NCBI GenBank assembly: GCA_030141605.1
Contig: JAQGDQ010000505.1
Location: 1-64,000, forward strand
Origin: Tubiluchus corallicola
Taxonomy: Eukaryota > Priapulida > Priapulimorpha > Priapulimorphida > Tubiluchidae
Reading direction: 5' to 3'
Length of the DNA stretch: 64,000 nucleotides
How positions within the stretch are numbered: position 1 is the stretch's first letter; each line of letters starts with the position of its first letter. Shown here in pieces: positions 41,901 to 55,200 of the stretch. The position numbers were made by a program, and so were the translations under genes. The notes under the pieces were generated by a model. It had not been told where the DNA came from, did no database searches, and worked only from the letters and a program-made list of their open reading frames with translations.

Positions 41901-43181
41901 TGACATCAAAGATTACAATAGTTAAATTTACTAGCAAATTTCAGTTATTGTGGTTTGCTTCACATACATTCTTGTAGAACTTAAAGTCAAGCTCAGCTTC
42001 AAGTTTATTTCGATTAAGAGTCATTACAAAAAAGGCAAATTTATTGATAGAACAGATAAATGAGTTTTTGTAAGGAATGTTCGTGAGCATGCGCGCCAGT
42101 GTCGCGCGCATTGTTTCTAGCCGACTAATCAACGAATCACATCCGTCATCTTCTTGAAAATCACCCATTTGCTTCCGGTGAAACCCCACCCTCTCTCCAC
42201 CCACTACTAAAGTAGGAATGTAATTTTTGTGTGAACATTAGGTTTAGGTACTTTTAACATTGCAGTGTTTTTTTGGAGTGGATTTTTTATATATAATTGT
42301 TCAAACTACTTTACTAGGCATTTGGTATGATTTTGTAATGTATTGAAATATTGCAAACAATGCTTTATTGCGCTAACATCATAGATGCAAGCAATACTGT
42401 GATTAGTATAGTCACGTATTGAGTGGGGCGGTATTTATATGTCTCCCACCTTTTTTTGTCTTGCCACCTCGAATGTATTGTCATTTTAGCAAATGACCTC
42501 ATTTTCTCAACGAAATTTCATTCTTGGTGCTTTTGCAAAAAACTAACCAAGTTCAACCAATTTTACCTTTAGGTCGGTTTTATGAACATTAGTTATCAAA
42601 AACGTGCTTTTAGACATATAATTATATAGTGTTTCTCTAGTCTCTACTCTCGTTACACCCGCGCAAAGTTATCGACTAGTTTGATGGACTAGTTCCGGAG
42701 GTTTATAATGTTTATTCCTCGCCCATCGTGAAGCCATGTCTGGCATCTTGAGGATCAGCTGGCAGAAGACAGATACAACATCTGTGCTGTCTGGAGATGA
42801 ACGAAACTTCGGATTCTTACTACCGGTTTTTGTGCGCGGCTGACGTATGCAATCGATATCTAGTAATTATTTCATGTTGCGAATAAAAATTAGAATATAA
42901 AGTGAGTAGAATGAAATTTATTGAAAATAAACTATTTATAATAAGAAATCAAGTAAGATAAGATGAGGCGACAAATTAAAATTTCATTGATTCATTCCCT
43001 TTTCCACTTGAAGAGTCAGCTATGCTGTTTTTGTTTTCTAATATCTTGTTCAAAATTGTTTTATCAAAGACCTTGTTTTGTTTTCCAATGTTCCAAATAA
43101 CGCTTAAAATCCTTGGAACATGAATAAATTCAAATGGTGGTCGTCCCCTATCTCTTTCTCTCTCTCTTTTTCTCTATCTAC

Positions 43182-43263
<82 letters not shown>

Positions 43264-46200
43264 CCTTCTCTCTGTCTCTCTTTCTCCAAAATTGTTTCTA
43301 TATATAAATTACAAATCATTTATAAGTACAGAAAATAATTTATAAATCACAATGCTGGTCATACAACTCATCTAAAAACGAAAAAAATCTAAAATCCAAA
43401 AAATTAGTTCTAAATCTTCAGAAGATAAAACAATTATACAGCTTAATGCATTCAAAATATTACCTTACCCCCTTAATGGATTCAAAGCCAATTGGGTTGC
43501 TAATAGTTCAAAAAAGGAAGCCTTTTTATCAAATTTCCTCCTCTCTACGTCATCCAGAATTTCCTTTGCAAAGTGGGTGTACTGATCTAGCATTCTAAAG
43601 TTTTTTCGCCGGGAAAGTACGCTGTAGAAGTCACTGACCACGGAACGTACAGCTGAAGAAAACGTATACGGTCATTATTGTGAAAGTAGTAACATTAGTC
43701 ACGTGTATCTTTAGCAGTTTATTAAACATTTATTTACATAGTAAATGTAAAACATACATTTCACTATTGTAAACTGTAACATGAATGGTTTCACATTTTC
43801 CTCACTAATCTTAAAACAATTTCATCTTTCATTGTCTTCACATTGTACAGTCAGTGAATGTTGTCAGAAGTTTAAAAACTCACCATCTGTTCTTGTATAA
43901 ACATCTTTAGCTATTTGAACAAAAGATGCCAAGCTGCTGTAGTAGTGTTTCCTTTCTTCTTCAAGTTTCTCGTAATCTTTTATTTTCTTACAAGATATAA
44001 GATGTAATTTCTTTTGTAAATATATTACTAAAAAGTGCAAAACAAAGTCAAAGAAGAAGACTGATATAACAATAAAATAATGGAAAAATGCAGGAGAAGA
44101 AAAGAAATTCATAACAAATTATATCTAGTGACTTCAAGAGAATGCACAGGCGGAGTGGTATTTATCCAGTTAAAGTGGTTATTAAATCTAAGCTTGCATA
44201 ACAAAATCATCCGTAAGTCGGCAATTAAGTTTTTGTAGAAATTCACATATTCTGAATCTCTATTTCATGAGGATCATTTTGATACCAAACTCATTGCTCT
44301 AAGCTGTTATTTCTAAGTGAGATAATCCACAATGAAGTTGCAGGCTATGCACTGAAAAACATAACCTTGAGAAAATCGCTATTAACGTTAGCCATTGTTT
44401 TTTGTCGCGTTTCTACAAAACACTTAGCAACCGCACAAATTTTGGTTGCTACGGACTTTGCAAGAACACATTGAAGTTATGTCTAAATCCAGTACGTAGC
44501 TCTTCCTGACGAAGGTCTGGACTTGGCAGCAAAAAAACCCTAAGCAAAATGACTGCTTCCACGACCTACTATAGGAGTCTGAACATACGAGTTTTTGACA
44601 ATTGTAGTACTAGTTTCTAGTCAGAATAGTGGGTAGGGGGTTAAAAAATTAAATTTTTAGTATTTTTTGAAAATTTTCTTATAATTTGAAGCTAGAATAT
44701 AAAAGCCTAATACATTTACCATTTGCTTTTATAAAAACCAAAATTTTCATGCATTTTACATTGAGACATCATAACATAGTTTTCACTACGCTGACTTGCG
44801 GAAGGTTTTGGTTTGCAAGCACACAAATACAAAATATATCTTTTTTTTGCCTAACCATAAAATAAATGATACACAAAATTACTTCACAACAGAAAAAAGA
44901 ATAAGCATGAAACTATATAGCTCATACACAATTTTATATGCACCAAAAAAATTTAACGTGAGAAGTCTTCAAAAATCGAGTAACTCTTAGTCCAAAAAAC
45001 TCACTATTTCAGCCCTCTGTTCAATTCCAATCAGTTTTGGTTCTGTATTTGAGGCATCCAACATCACAGACAGCAACATTCTCGAAACCTCTTCAGTTCC
45101 TGTGTCACGTTTCACCTTATAAGCAAAAAACACATTTACGGAATATTTTCAGCAAGAATAAAAAGTAGAAGTGGTATGTATACACATCTCAGTGTAAATA
45201 GTTATTATGCTTCATATAAAAAGAAACATTTACTATAAAAGTCATTGTAGATGCTTAGCAAATTTAATTAAACGTGACAACTGACAGAGCTAAAAATCTA
45301 CTAAATTAAATCAAATTAAATCAAATCAAATCTACCAATTTTATACTAGCAGCAATCAAATATTCAGTCAATATTTTCGTACTTCCTTCAAAAAATTTAT
45401 AAAAACCTTTAGTCCACAACATTTGTAGAATTATTTGAAATTTCTCAAGCGATTTTGTATATCTGTTATGATCTGTGCTTTTTTTCTGCAATAACAACAG
45501 TCTGCTGATTACAATATGAAGACAGTGATACATGGAAGAAGTTTACCAAGAGCAAAATCTGCAGGCATGGTACCGTGTGTTCAGACTAACGTGTTTGATT
45601 AATTAAGTGGCAGGTAAAAATATTCAAATTTGATTTCATTATTTTTCTTCTTCCCAAATAAATGGTTTTAACAAGCAAATAGAGTGACTGGGCTTTCAAT
45701 TTAACAAATACATCGTTATATGTGTGCTTGCATAACAAAACCGTCCATAAGACTACGTTAAAACTGCATTATGATGCTTCAAAGTAGAATGACCCAAAAA
45801 TTTGGTCAACTGTCAATTTTTCGTATTTTGCAAAAACCAACTCTAAATATATTGGACTTTCATATTCTAGCATCAAATTATCAAGAAAGTGTTCAAAAAC
45901 ACTCAAAATTTAATTTTATAACTCCTTACTCACTTTTCTGTCTAGAAACTAGTACTGCAATTCTAAAAAACTCATTTTCAAACTCTGATAGTACCACGTG
46001 GGAGCACTCATTTTGTTTCATTTTTTTGTGTTGACAAACCCAAACCTTCCGTCAGGAAGAGCCACCTAAACATAACTTCAAGGTGCTTTTGTGAAGTCCA
46101 TAACAACCATACTTTCGTATAGTTGCTAAGTATTTTGTAGAGACGCGACGAAAAACAATGACGGACTTTAACAACTATTTTCTCAAGATTATGTTCTTCA

Positions 46201-49200
46201 CTGCATAGTCTGCACCTCAACTTCAACGTGGATTATCTCAGATGAGAAATAACATAGAGCGATGAGCTTGGTATCAAAATGATCCTCATGAAATGAAAAT
46301 TCAGGACATGTGAATAACTAGAAAAGCTTAATTGCCGACTTATGGACGATTTTGTTATGCAAGCACACATATAAACTATTTTACCTGGTAAAATTACAGC
46401 AAGTTTCGTGAAGAGGTATCATACGATCATTTTTAAGCATATTAATTAAATGGTACTTTGAAAATACGACGGCAAATAGCACTGCAAACGAAAGTCCCTA
46501 ATACAAGTTTCTTACACAGATTTAACTGTCAACGTGATCTCCAACTTCTGAATAACACAATTGTCAATAATCTTAACGAACTTTAATGGTGCAAGATGAC
46601 AAGTCGTGATAGCGCTTTCACTATACAAATTAGCAACAGCAAAAGAATATGATGATAGTAAGTAGCAACCTCACACTTGTCTGAAAAATGACTCAACAAA
46701 GATGCAAACACTAAACTAATACATACTGCTTTTCTCCTAGCATTCCTCCCAGGCAACACCCCAACAATGATTGCCTGTCTCTATGGCAACAAACAAAACA
46801 AAGCACATTAAAACAAAAAATATTATTATGAGTCACAAAACAAAAATGCATATGATTTTAACATGCCAGTACAGAGTCTCTCATAGAAGCTTTAACTTTT
46901 GGGGGCTCTGCAACATGCCACATATAATTACGACTAATGGAATAAGCTGCAGTATTCTTCCACCAAATAATTTATTAACGTTTGTCTGACTATTGTTGAC
47001 ATATTGTAAAATTATTTTGTTATTATATTTAACAGTATTGTAAACTGTAAGTTTAATTTGCTTGACTATAATTATGTCATGTTTTGGTGAAGCAGTTTGG
47101 TTTGAGGCAGTCTAACTAGCTCAAAGATTGCGAGCATTATATGTGTTTACTGTAGTAAGAGTTGGACGCCTTGCTAGTCTGCTTGTCAAACCACGAAAAA
47201 GTTCTTGCTAACAATATATTCATTAAAATGTTTGAAATTTCCAAGCATGCCAATATGAAATATCATCCCTGTAAAAATTGTTTCAGAGGCATTCTAATAA
47301 TGTTATGGAGTTCAACAAATAATCTTATTACACAAAGATTCGTTCATCATCACTATCTTTGTATGCATGATGATTTGCATAGCTCAAACCTATGCAAAAA
47401 ATACAAATACGTGTATAGCAAAACAATATCAGGTTTCATTGAATGATAACATAATAACTATCTCTACATATTATAAACCCAAATTTCCACTTTTTTCAAA
47501 CAATCTATTAAAAACTTGAAGCTGTACATATACCTTTAGCTGTTCAATTTGCCTTATTATAGCCTTTAGATAAGCCCCAAGTAACTGAGGCCAATCAGCT
47601 AGGATATTCTGTGTATCTTCACCAATGCTTCTTAACACGTCCAGATCTCCTAGCAATGACTCTTCGCACGAAGTGCATTCTGCGAAATACATTTGAAAGT
47701 TAGAAAATGCACACTTTGCCTAGTGATGACTTTGAAAGAAATGTTTAAACGGAATGTAAATGCTGACTTACCAACACCGAAACATTCAACCGATGGGGAA
47801 GTATTCGTGGCATAAAACGACGAGCAGTAATCGCATCGCCTGCCAAATGTATTAGGCTTACAATCACAATGACCCGTCTGTGCATCACAAGACTTGCCAA
47901 GAGAACCTTCCGGATCACAACCACATACTACAGGAATAAAAGATATTTTAAACAGCTTATGATTATATCTTCTTGCCATTGTTTTTGCTGTGTAGAGAAT
48001 ACTGGAATGGGAGCAATGGGACAACAATGACACTGGTCACACCATAGATCTTCCATTTTTAAATAACATAATAATTATTGAAGATGCACAATCAAACAAC
48101 CTTTGAAATGTATTTTCACAACAACACAACAAAAATAGTAAAATATATAAATGCCCAACAACAATTATCACAACAGGCAAAATTTTATCATAAAAGGCAA
48201 AAAAATCAACAATTTAAAGAGTTGAAAGATTTTAGATAATTTTAAGTACTATGGTAATGCCAATGATAAAATTTTCTGACGGACCTTGTTTTTAATAAGC
48301 ATAATAATAATCATGAAATCTCCTAGTCACTGAGCATTAAAATTCATATGATAACTATGCAATCTTGTCAGTCAGAGAGTACTGAATTGCAGAATGCAAA
48401 AAACGCAAGTTTTAACCATGCATAGACATGAATACATGAAAGAGCCAGTTTCTAGGAATCACCACATTTATTGAGCGACGGTAGTTTTGACTGTATAGCC
48501 TTTATCAAACTAAAATCAAATTGATTTATAACTTGATGATGGCTATAGTAGCCGAGACTCGATAAACATGGTCATACATAGACAATTTGGAAAGTTCCAG
48601 TAGCCAGCAGCACAACGATCACATCTTCGTCCATTGACATGGACCAAGCAGGGACACTGTCCTCCATCAGATTCACAGATATGACTTGACGAACCATCCA
48701 GATCACAATCACACACTGAAAAATGGATCACAATAAAAAAATCATTTAATACATATATTTAATACATATATAATACACATATCATACAATACATATCATT
48801 TAAACTTTGCTAAGCTTGTACTTAACAATTTTCAAGAATGTAAATCACACATTTACCAGCTTACTCGAGTTTACTATGAATTTTGCAAATTTGAAACACA
48901 TGCAGAAAAAGTTCATATTCATCACCTAACAATGACCACACAAAAATATTAAAACAACAGCTATGTAACTAGAAAGACAACTTAATGGCAATTTGCCATT
49001 GTTGTCAAACTTAGCTCATTACAGATGTTTAACAACACTTAGTGTGTCAATTCGCACTGTGTACAAAATGTTATGAGAAGTTTCTTTGGCTGACTAACTA
49101 ACAAACACTGATGACACATATCCTTACCATACTTATTATTCATCCCAATTTACTTAAAACAGTCGAAGATTTTTAAGCCTTATTTTGGCAATCCTGTCAC

Positions 49201-52200
49201 TCCACAGTTTATTTTTCTTAATTTTATAATTATGTATATTTTTAAAGGATATAGAGGGAACACTTCAAGTTATTCAACAAAACAACTGGCAATACAACAG
49301 CTAATCAACCTGCATAGACAGCAACTACAGCAGAAACAAGCCAGGAGCAGGGCCGGATTATCTTATAGGCTAGTATAGGTTGTAGCCCAGGGCCCCTCAA
49401 GCTTGGGTGCCCTAAACATTTAACATTTGATAACAATTCGATTTTTCACTACGGTTGTGTTGAAATGTGTGCTAATTTCGTTTGCAATAAACAGTAAAAT
49501 AGTGGCATTTTAAAAAAAAAAATTTTACCGACAAACAAAAGATAGGCAGTCTAGTTTATTTAAAGAATTCGTAATAAGTTTACTTCGAGCTATGTAAATG
49601 TCGATAAAATATTAGTAAACAAAAATCAATGTGGATACAGACGAGTTAGAGGGTGGCTCCGTCTGATGGGCCCCATAATTTCATTAGGCTAGAGGCCCCA
49701 ATAGGTCATAATCCGGCCCTGGCTCGGAGGCTATAATAATAATTAATTTTGAAAGAACATCGTTGTTTGTGTCGTACAAGCGTTATGATTTAAAAACCAT
49801 GAGTGTAAAGTTAACTATTAAACTTAGTTAACATAGACTTTAAAATAAAGTGAAATACTTGACGTGCAGCACTGCAGGTCAGTCTGTGATATGTTCTCTG
49901 GTCTGTAATAACCCTCAGCACAGGCTTCACAATGTGGACCTACTGTGTTATCCTAACAAAAAAAGGAGTTTTGTGTAACAACATTATCTAATTAAACAGT
50001 CCATACCATAAGTTTAAAACTCTTGAGATTTGCTTAAAAAATACAGATTTGGATTAATTATAAATTGACAATCTAAGATTGTAACATTATTAACCCGAGA
50101 AAAATGTCTAAAATGCAAGACAAGCCAAAGAAAATATGATTATTCAAAACCTGCTGCCCAGAACTTCATAAAAAATGAGCAAAACCCCTCACCTCGCATT
50201 TTAAACACACTCCCGTGTCATTGTCATCACCATCATCTGGGTCCGACCACTGTTTCATCACAAATGTTTCGGGTGTGATGCTACGTGTTATAAACTCACT
50301 AACTGAGGAAGACGTAGTTACAGTTGATGACCATGGTTTCATTGTAAAGGTCTGAGGCTTCGTACTACGTGTCACAAACTCATTAGCTGAGGAAGACATG
50401 GTTTCCACTGACGACCAGGTAGTAGCAGCTGTGGTATCATATTCCATGGGTACTCCAACGCATTCCATTGAGTGATTGTTACAGTTGCACTCTAGATTAT
50501 AATTTTGCAACGTTGAATTTATCTTTAAGTGATATACCGGTATGATATACATCAGCTAGATGTGGTTCTAACAAAATGTACTGCTAATAAGTTCACAACG
50601 ACAATAATTCAATTGTCTTCATTGAAAACAGGCAACAATGCTCTTATACACCAATAAGTAACTTAAATATTTGATTCCCCAAAGCAACAAAACTTTTAGC
50701 AAAGAATCTGTCCTTTCCATTAGACATGCTGTGAGAAAAATGGACAGACTACAATTAAAATCTCACGCATTAAAGATTTTGTGTAATACAAAGTACACAG
50801 TTGATTACAGCGTGTTTTACTGCCTCTCTCACTGGCAATGCTGTTATTACATTATTATCTTCTAGCACACACCGAAGCATTTTGATTGCTTGACTGCACA
50901 CAATTGATTTTTCAGTGTGGCAAATTTTTGTCATGTGTTATATGCCTATCACTTTCTATAGGGATTAAACTATATAAATTTTCTCTATACATAATTTGTG
51001 TGCTCGCATAGCAAAATCGTCTATAAGTTGGCAATTAAGTTTTTCTAGTTATTCACATATCCTGAATCTCCACTTCATGAGGATCATTTTTATAGCAAGC
51101 TCATCACTCTATGTTATTTCTAAGAAGAGATAATCCACGTTGAAGTTGATGTGCAGGTTATGCACTGAAAAACATAACCTTGAGAAAATCACTGTTAAAG
51201 TTAACCATTGTTTTTTTCGCATCTCTGAAAAACACTTAGCAACCATACGAAAGTGTGGTTGCTATGGACTTTACAAGAGCATGCTGAAGCTACGTTTAAA
51301 TCCAGTAGATGGCTCTTCCTGACAAAGATTTGGCCTTGCAAAAGAAAAAACCCAAAACAAAATGACAACTTCCTGGAGCTACAATTGTATTTGAAAATAG
51401 GATTTTTTTACAATTGCATTACTAGTTTCTAGACACAAAAATGGGTAAGGAGTTATTTGAACACTTTCTTGATAATTTGATGCCAGAATATGAAAACCCA
51501 ATATATTTAGCATTTGTTTTCATAAAAAATGAAAAATCGACATTTGACCACATTTTTGGTGCTTTCTACTTGGAAGCATCATATCGTAGTTTTAACTATG
51601 CCAACTTATGGTCGGTCTTGGTTTGCAAGCACACATATATTTCTGTGTAATTGAGTTATTTATATTATACATGCATATATAATGTGCTACCATAGTCATA
51701 TTAAGTATGCTAGCCTAGCAATATTGGAACCTGAACACTGGAACGGCTGCTGTTTGGAACCAGTCTGCATGTAATATCCACGACAACATCCTCCGCAATT
51801 GATGCCACAAGCATTGTTCTCGCATACGCATTGGTACTGTTCCAAAGTCGAATTCCATTCACAGTCTTTGCCGTGCCCATTGCAAATGCAACGTCCGCCA
51901 ATTTCAATTTCGCGAATACTGTAATAATACTGCAAAAGCGAGTTGTAAGTATTAAGGCAGTCTTAACTGCGCTTCTTGGCAATATTGCAAGATACAATTT
52001 ATGAGATACCAATATTTATAATTATTAAAGCATAATCGTGAATCTTCTGTTTATGTTATGTGATTACCACATTTGGTTATATTTGTGCTGCTTGATGATG
52101 CCTGCCGTTTTACAAACAAATCGTTCTGATTTTATTAGCTTCAGCCATAGCAATGAAAGTAATTTCGCACGAGATAAGTAGCATGCAAATATAATTTACG

Positions 52201-55200
52201 CACTTGCATGATTAAGTCTGTGTTATAAGTATCCTCTAGTCACAAATTATATAGAAGTGAGATTAACATAGCATGGGATTTTTTATAATCTTCATCATAA
52301 AAAAAGCAAATCAAATGGCATGATCGTGAAAAGGTCAAAGGTTAAATGCACCAGACAACGCACTTGTGTACACATGACAATGCCTCGCAGCCCATGCTAT
52401 TGTAATTGTAACAGTTTTAACAGCTAGCTAGAACCCTAACTAGTTCCTTTTTTCTTGTTCCAAGCAAGATACTGCTAGTATATCACTCTACATATAGACC
52501 AGCGCATAATTAAGTAAAGTGCATGTAAAACAATTCGAGTTACTAAACTGATGTGGCAACCGGCTTTGCTTTACCCACATGTCACGTGACTGTTGTAGTT
52601 AAGAAGTGTTGCTGTGGTACACTTAAGCTTTGATCTAAAGCAACTGCACGTGCACACATAGAAACTGTGAAAAGGCATATTAAACAGCATCTACATTCTC
52701 ACCCTGTTCCTAACATCGCTAGCTTCTCGTGGTCCAATTTTATCACCACCCAAAGTGTGAAGTTCATGAAAGCGAAAACGAACATTAGTAGCCTTCGTCC
52801 ATTCCTACAGTTATAATATTTGCAAACATTTTACATCAATAAACTCTACATAGTGGTACCACTCTTTAAACTTTGGTATAGTACAGTGAGGAATTGACCT
52901 CCTCCTCATGCAGGGAGTATGCTACTCCTTGGCTATTTTTCTTACTTACGAACACAATTCATCAGACTTTGGCACATTTCAACGCGAGAACGCATGGCAA
53001 AATTCCTCATAAGTAATTCTGCTGCAAGCTAGGAGCTATGCATCCTCCTCGTGAGGAATTTTGTTCCATTTTCATGAGGAATCCACAAGGAATTCAGTCT
53101 TAATTTAACTACATAATTACTTCTTTCTTACTTGACAAACAACAACACATTTCAGTACAAAATTCTAAAATTAAATTTCTCCTTTAACAGACTGACAATT
53201 TTATTAATACAACATCAATGGCTATATTCGTGAAAAAATCACGCATACATTTGTTTTATATATGTATATTTTCAAATTTTGAACTTAAAGGAAAACAGGA
53301 GATTGTGTAAACATTGGTTCAGAATAAAGAATGCTCTAAAATATTGAAAACTACAATAGTTTTTCTTAAATCAAAGCTTACATTAAATAAAAATTACCAA
53401 ATTTTGTTAAATTTTTAAAGCTGTGCACGGCTCAGTGATACCAAGATTGGCACCTTTTGACACATTCGCGTGGCCAACAAATAGAAGGCAGTACCATGAT
53501 AACCATGATCACGAAACGTTAGTTTCTGACGTCATGTGACGTAGAGAGTATTTTCGTGACATCACGTGTTTAAGCAGTAAGAACTTACGCAAGTGTGTTT
53601 GAGTGTTTGACGCACAAGGGAAGATGCATGCCATTGCACAAACTGTGGTTAGTTTCTGATGTAAGCAATAGCTGTGTTCGGTTACCATTAATTAACTTTC
53701 TAAGCTAATTATAAGAAGCTAATTGCTAACATTTAAAAAATGTATGTTCTGGGGAGTAAATTAAAATGAGACTGAGTCTAACGAATCGATTGATTTTCCT
53801 TTAACAGGTCTGACATTACATTGACTAACATTATTAATTGTGCTTTGTATATGAGAAATACAGCAAATATAACTTAATTTTAAACATTGTTATACAGCAT
53901 AAAACTCGCAAAGCAGCTGCAGCTAACTGAACTTTCTTGCTGCATGGAATTTTGAGAAAAATCGGAAGTTATGAGAAAATTTTCTGATTTTCTGACAGCA
54001 ATTCCTTGTGCCTTTTTCCTTTGCGTCCTCACTGTGAAATGAGCCTTACTTTAAAAAAAACTGTGGAAGGCCGAAAACAAGTAGTTACTACACATTTGCA
54101 AGTAGTTGCTACACAATAAATATTGCATGCCACAATCTTGGTGCATAATTAATTTTAAAAGGATTCTAAAATTTATATTCTAAATATGTCTAAAACTGTA
54201 GGAGTGTTTACCTGCAACTGAACACTCCAGTCAAAGTATAATGAGCTTGGCCGTCCATTTATCAAGCTAATAATGATCTGTAAAAAAACATTTGTAATTG
54301 GTTGTCTGTAGTGGACTCACAACAAATGCAGCCATGAAGTGTTCAATTTACAGAAAAATCGGACGATTGTTAGTTTAAAATAAAGTATGCCCTAAAATAT
54401 TGAAAACTACAACAGTTTTTTTTAAATCAAAGCTTACATTAAACAATAATTACATCGGATAGTAAAATTTTGTTAAACTTTCAAAACTACACGTGGCTCA
54501 GCGAATCAACTAAGACTGGCAATGGCGCCTTTTTGTCACATTCAAGTGGCTGACAAATAGGCGAGGTACAGCGATAAGCAAGATGGTGAACTGCAGTGTT
54601 CATCTGCTCACTATGACGTCAGTGTGATGTAGAGCTCATTTTCTTGACATCACATCAGTGTCTTATAGCAATCTTTGCTTACGCAAATGTGCTTGATGCG
54701 CAGGGAAAAGGCCTAACATTGCACAAGCTCTTTTTAGTTTGTGACTTCAGCGATAACTCTGTTTGGTTGCCGTTAATTAATGTTCTGAGGTAATTATTCA
54801 AATATTAGAAACAATTGCTAACTTTATAAGCAAGAAAATGTATATTTTGCACCGTAAATTAAAATGACATTAAGTCTAAACAATAGTCCAGTTTTCTTTT
54901 AAATAGCAAACCACTGTACTTTCAGTAAAAATGCTTCATCAAAAACAGCTTCTTGGCAGATTAAAATCCTGTAAGCATTTTCAGCAACTACCAACTATTT
55001 AATTTTGTCTTATAGATAAGGTCTTGATGGCTAAAGCCTCAAAAGCTATTTGTCCATACAACACTTGTAAACATTTGCTGAGCACAAATAAAAAACTTTT
55101 TCCGTCAAAATATGTAAAATAATTATGATCACATTTCTAAAGCAAAAAACTTTAAGCTACCTTAAAGTAACTTAGGTACAGATGAGCAACATAGGCTCAA

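Larger units (their letters stand above)
36649..47679 (-). other. Laminin alpha: first part of coiled coil (exons 11-18)
   Basis: Exon 11 starts with C-T-S-C, the paired cysteines at the top of the laminin long arm that lock the trimer, then runs into heptad-like sequence (LLGDLDVLRSIGEDTQNIL). Exons 12-18 continue with charged helical sequence, for example DYEKLEEERKHYYSSLASF, HFAKEILDDVERRKF, RAKSFLDDAKSRLK and FLSVKRVRDYIEQ. About 320 residues in all (601-920). Introns here hold most of the gene's repeats, including the 46-bp minisatellite. Confidence 0.85.
47534..51929 (-). other. Laminin alpha: four LE (laminin EGF-like) modules (exons 6-11)
   Basis: LE1 lies in exon 6 (CICNGHGKDC through GGCCRGYY). 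LE2 spans exons 7-8 (CNCNNHSMEC, then GVCLKCEDNTVGPHCEACAE) and carries a long insert. LE3 is exon 9 (CDCDLDGSSSHIC, GRRCDRCAAGYWNFPNC). LE4 is exon 10 into 11 (CGCDPEGSLGKSC, GRRCDYCSS). The exon 9 to 10 join gives the standard C-x2-C-x-C link between modules. LE3 resembles the module that follows the L4 domain in long alpha chains, so a block of LE and L4 modules appears to be missing between LE2 and LE3. The exon 8 donor (gtattt) is the least certain site in the gene. Confidence 0.88.

Noticed and set aside
43104-43338. Arg/Glu and Ser/Leu repeat proteins
   Set aside because: Both derive from the (CT)n microsatellite.
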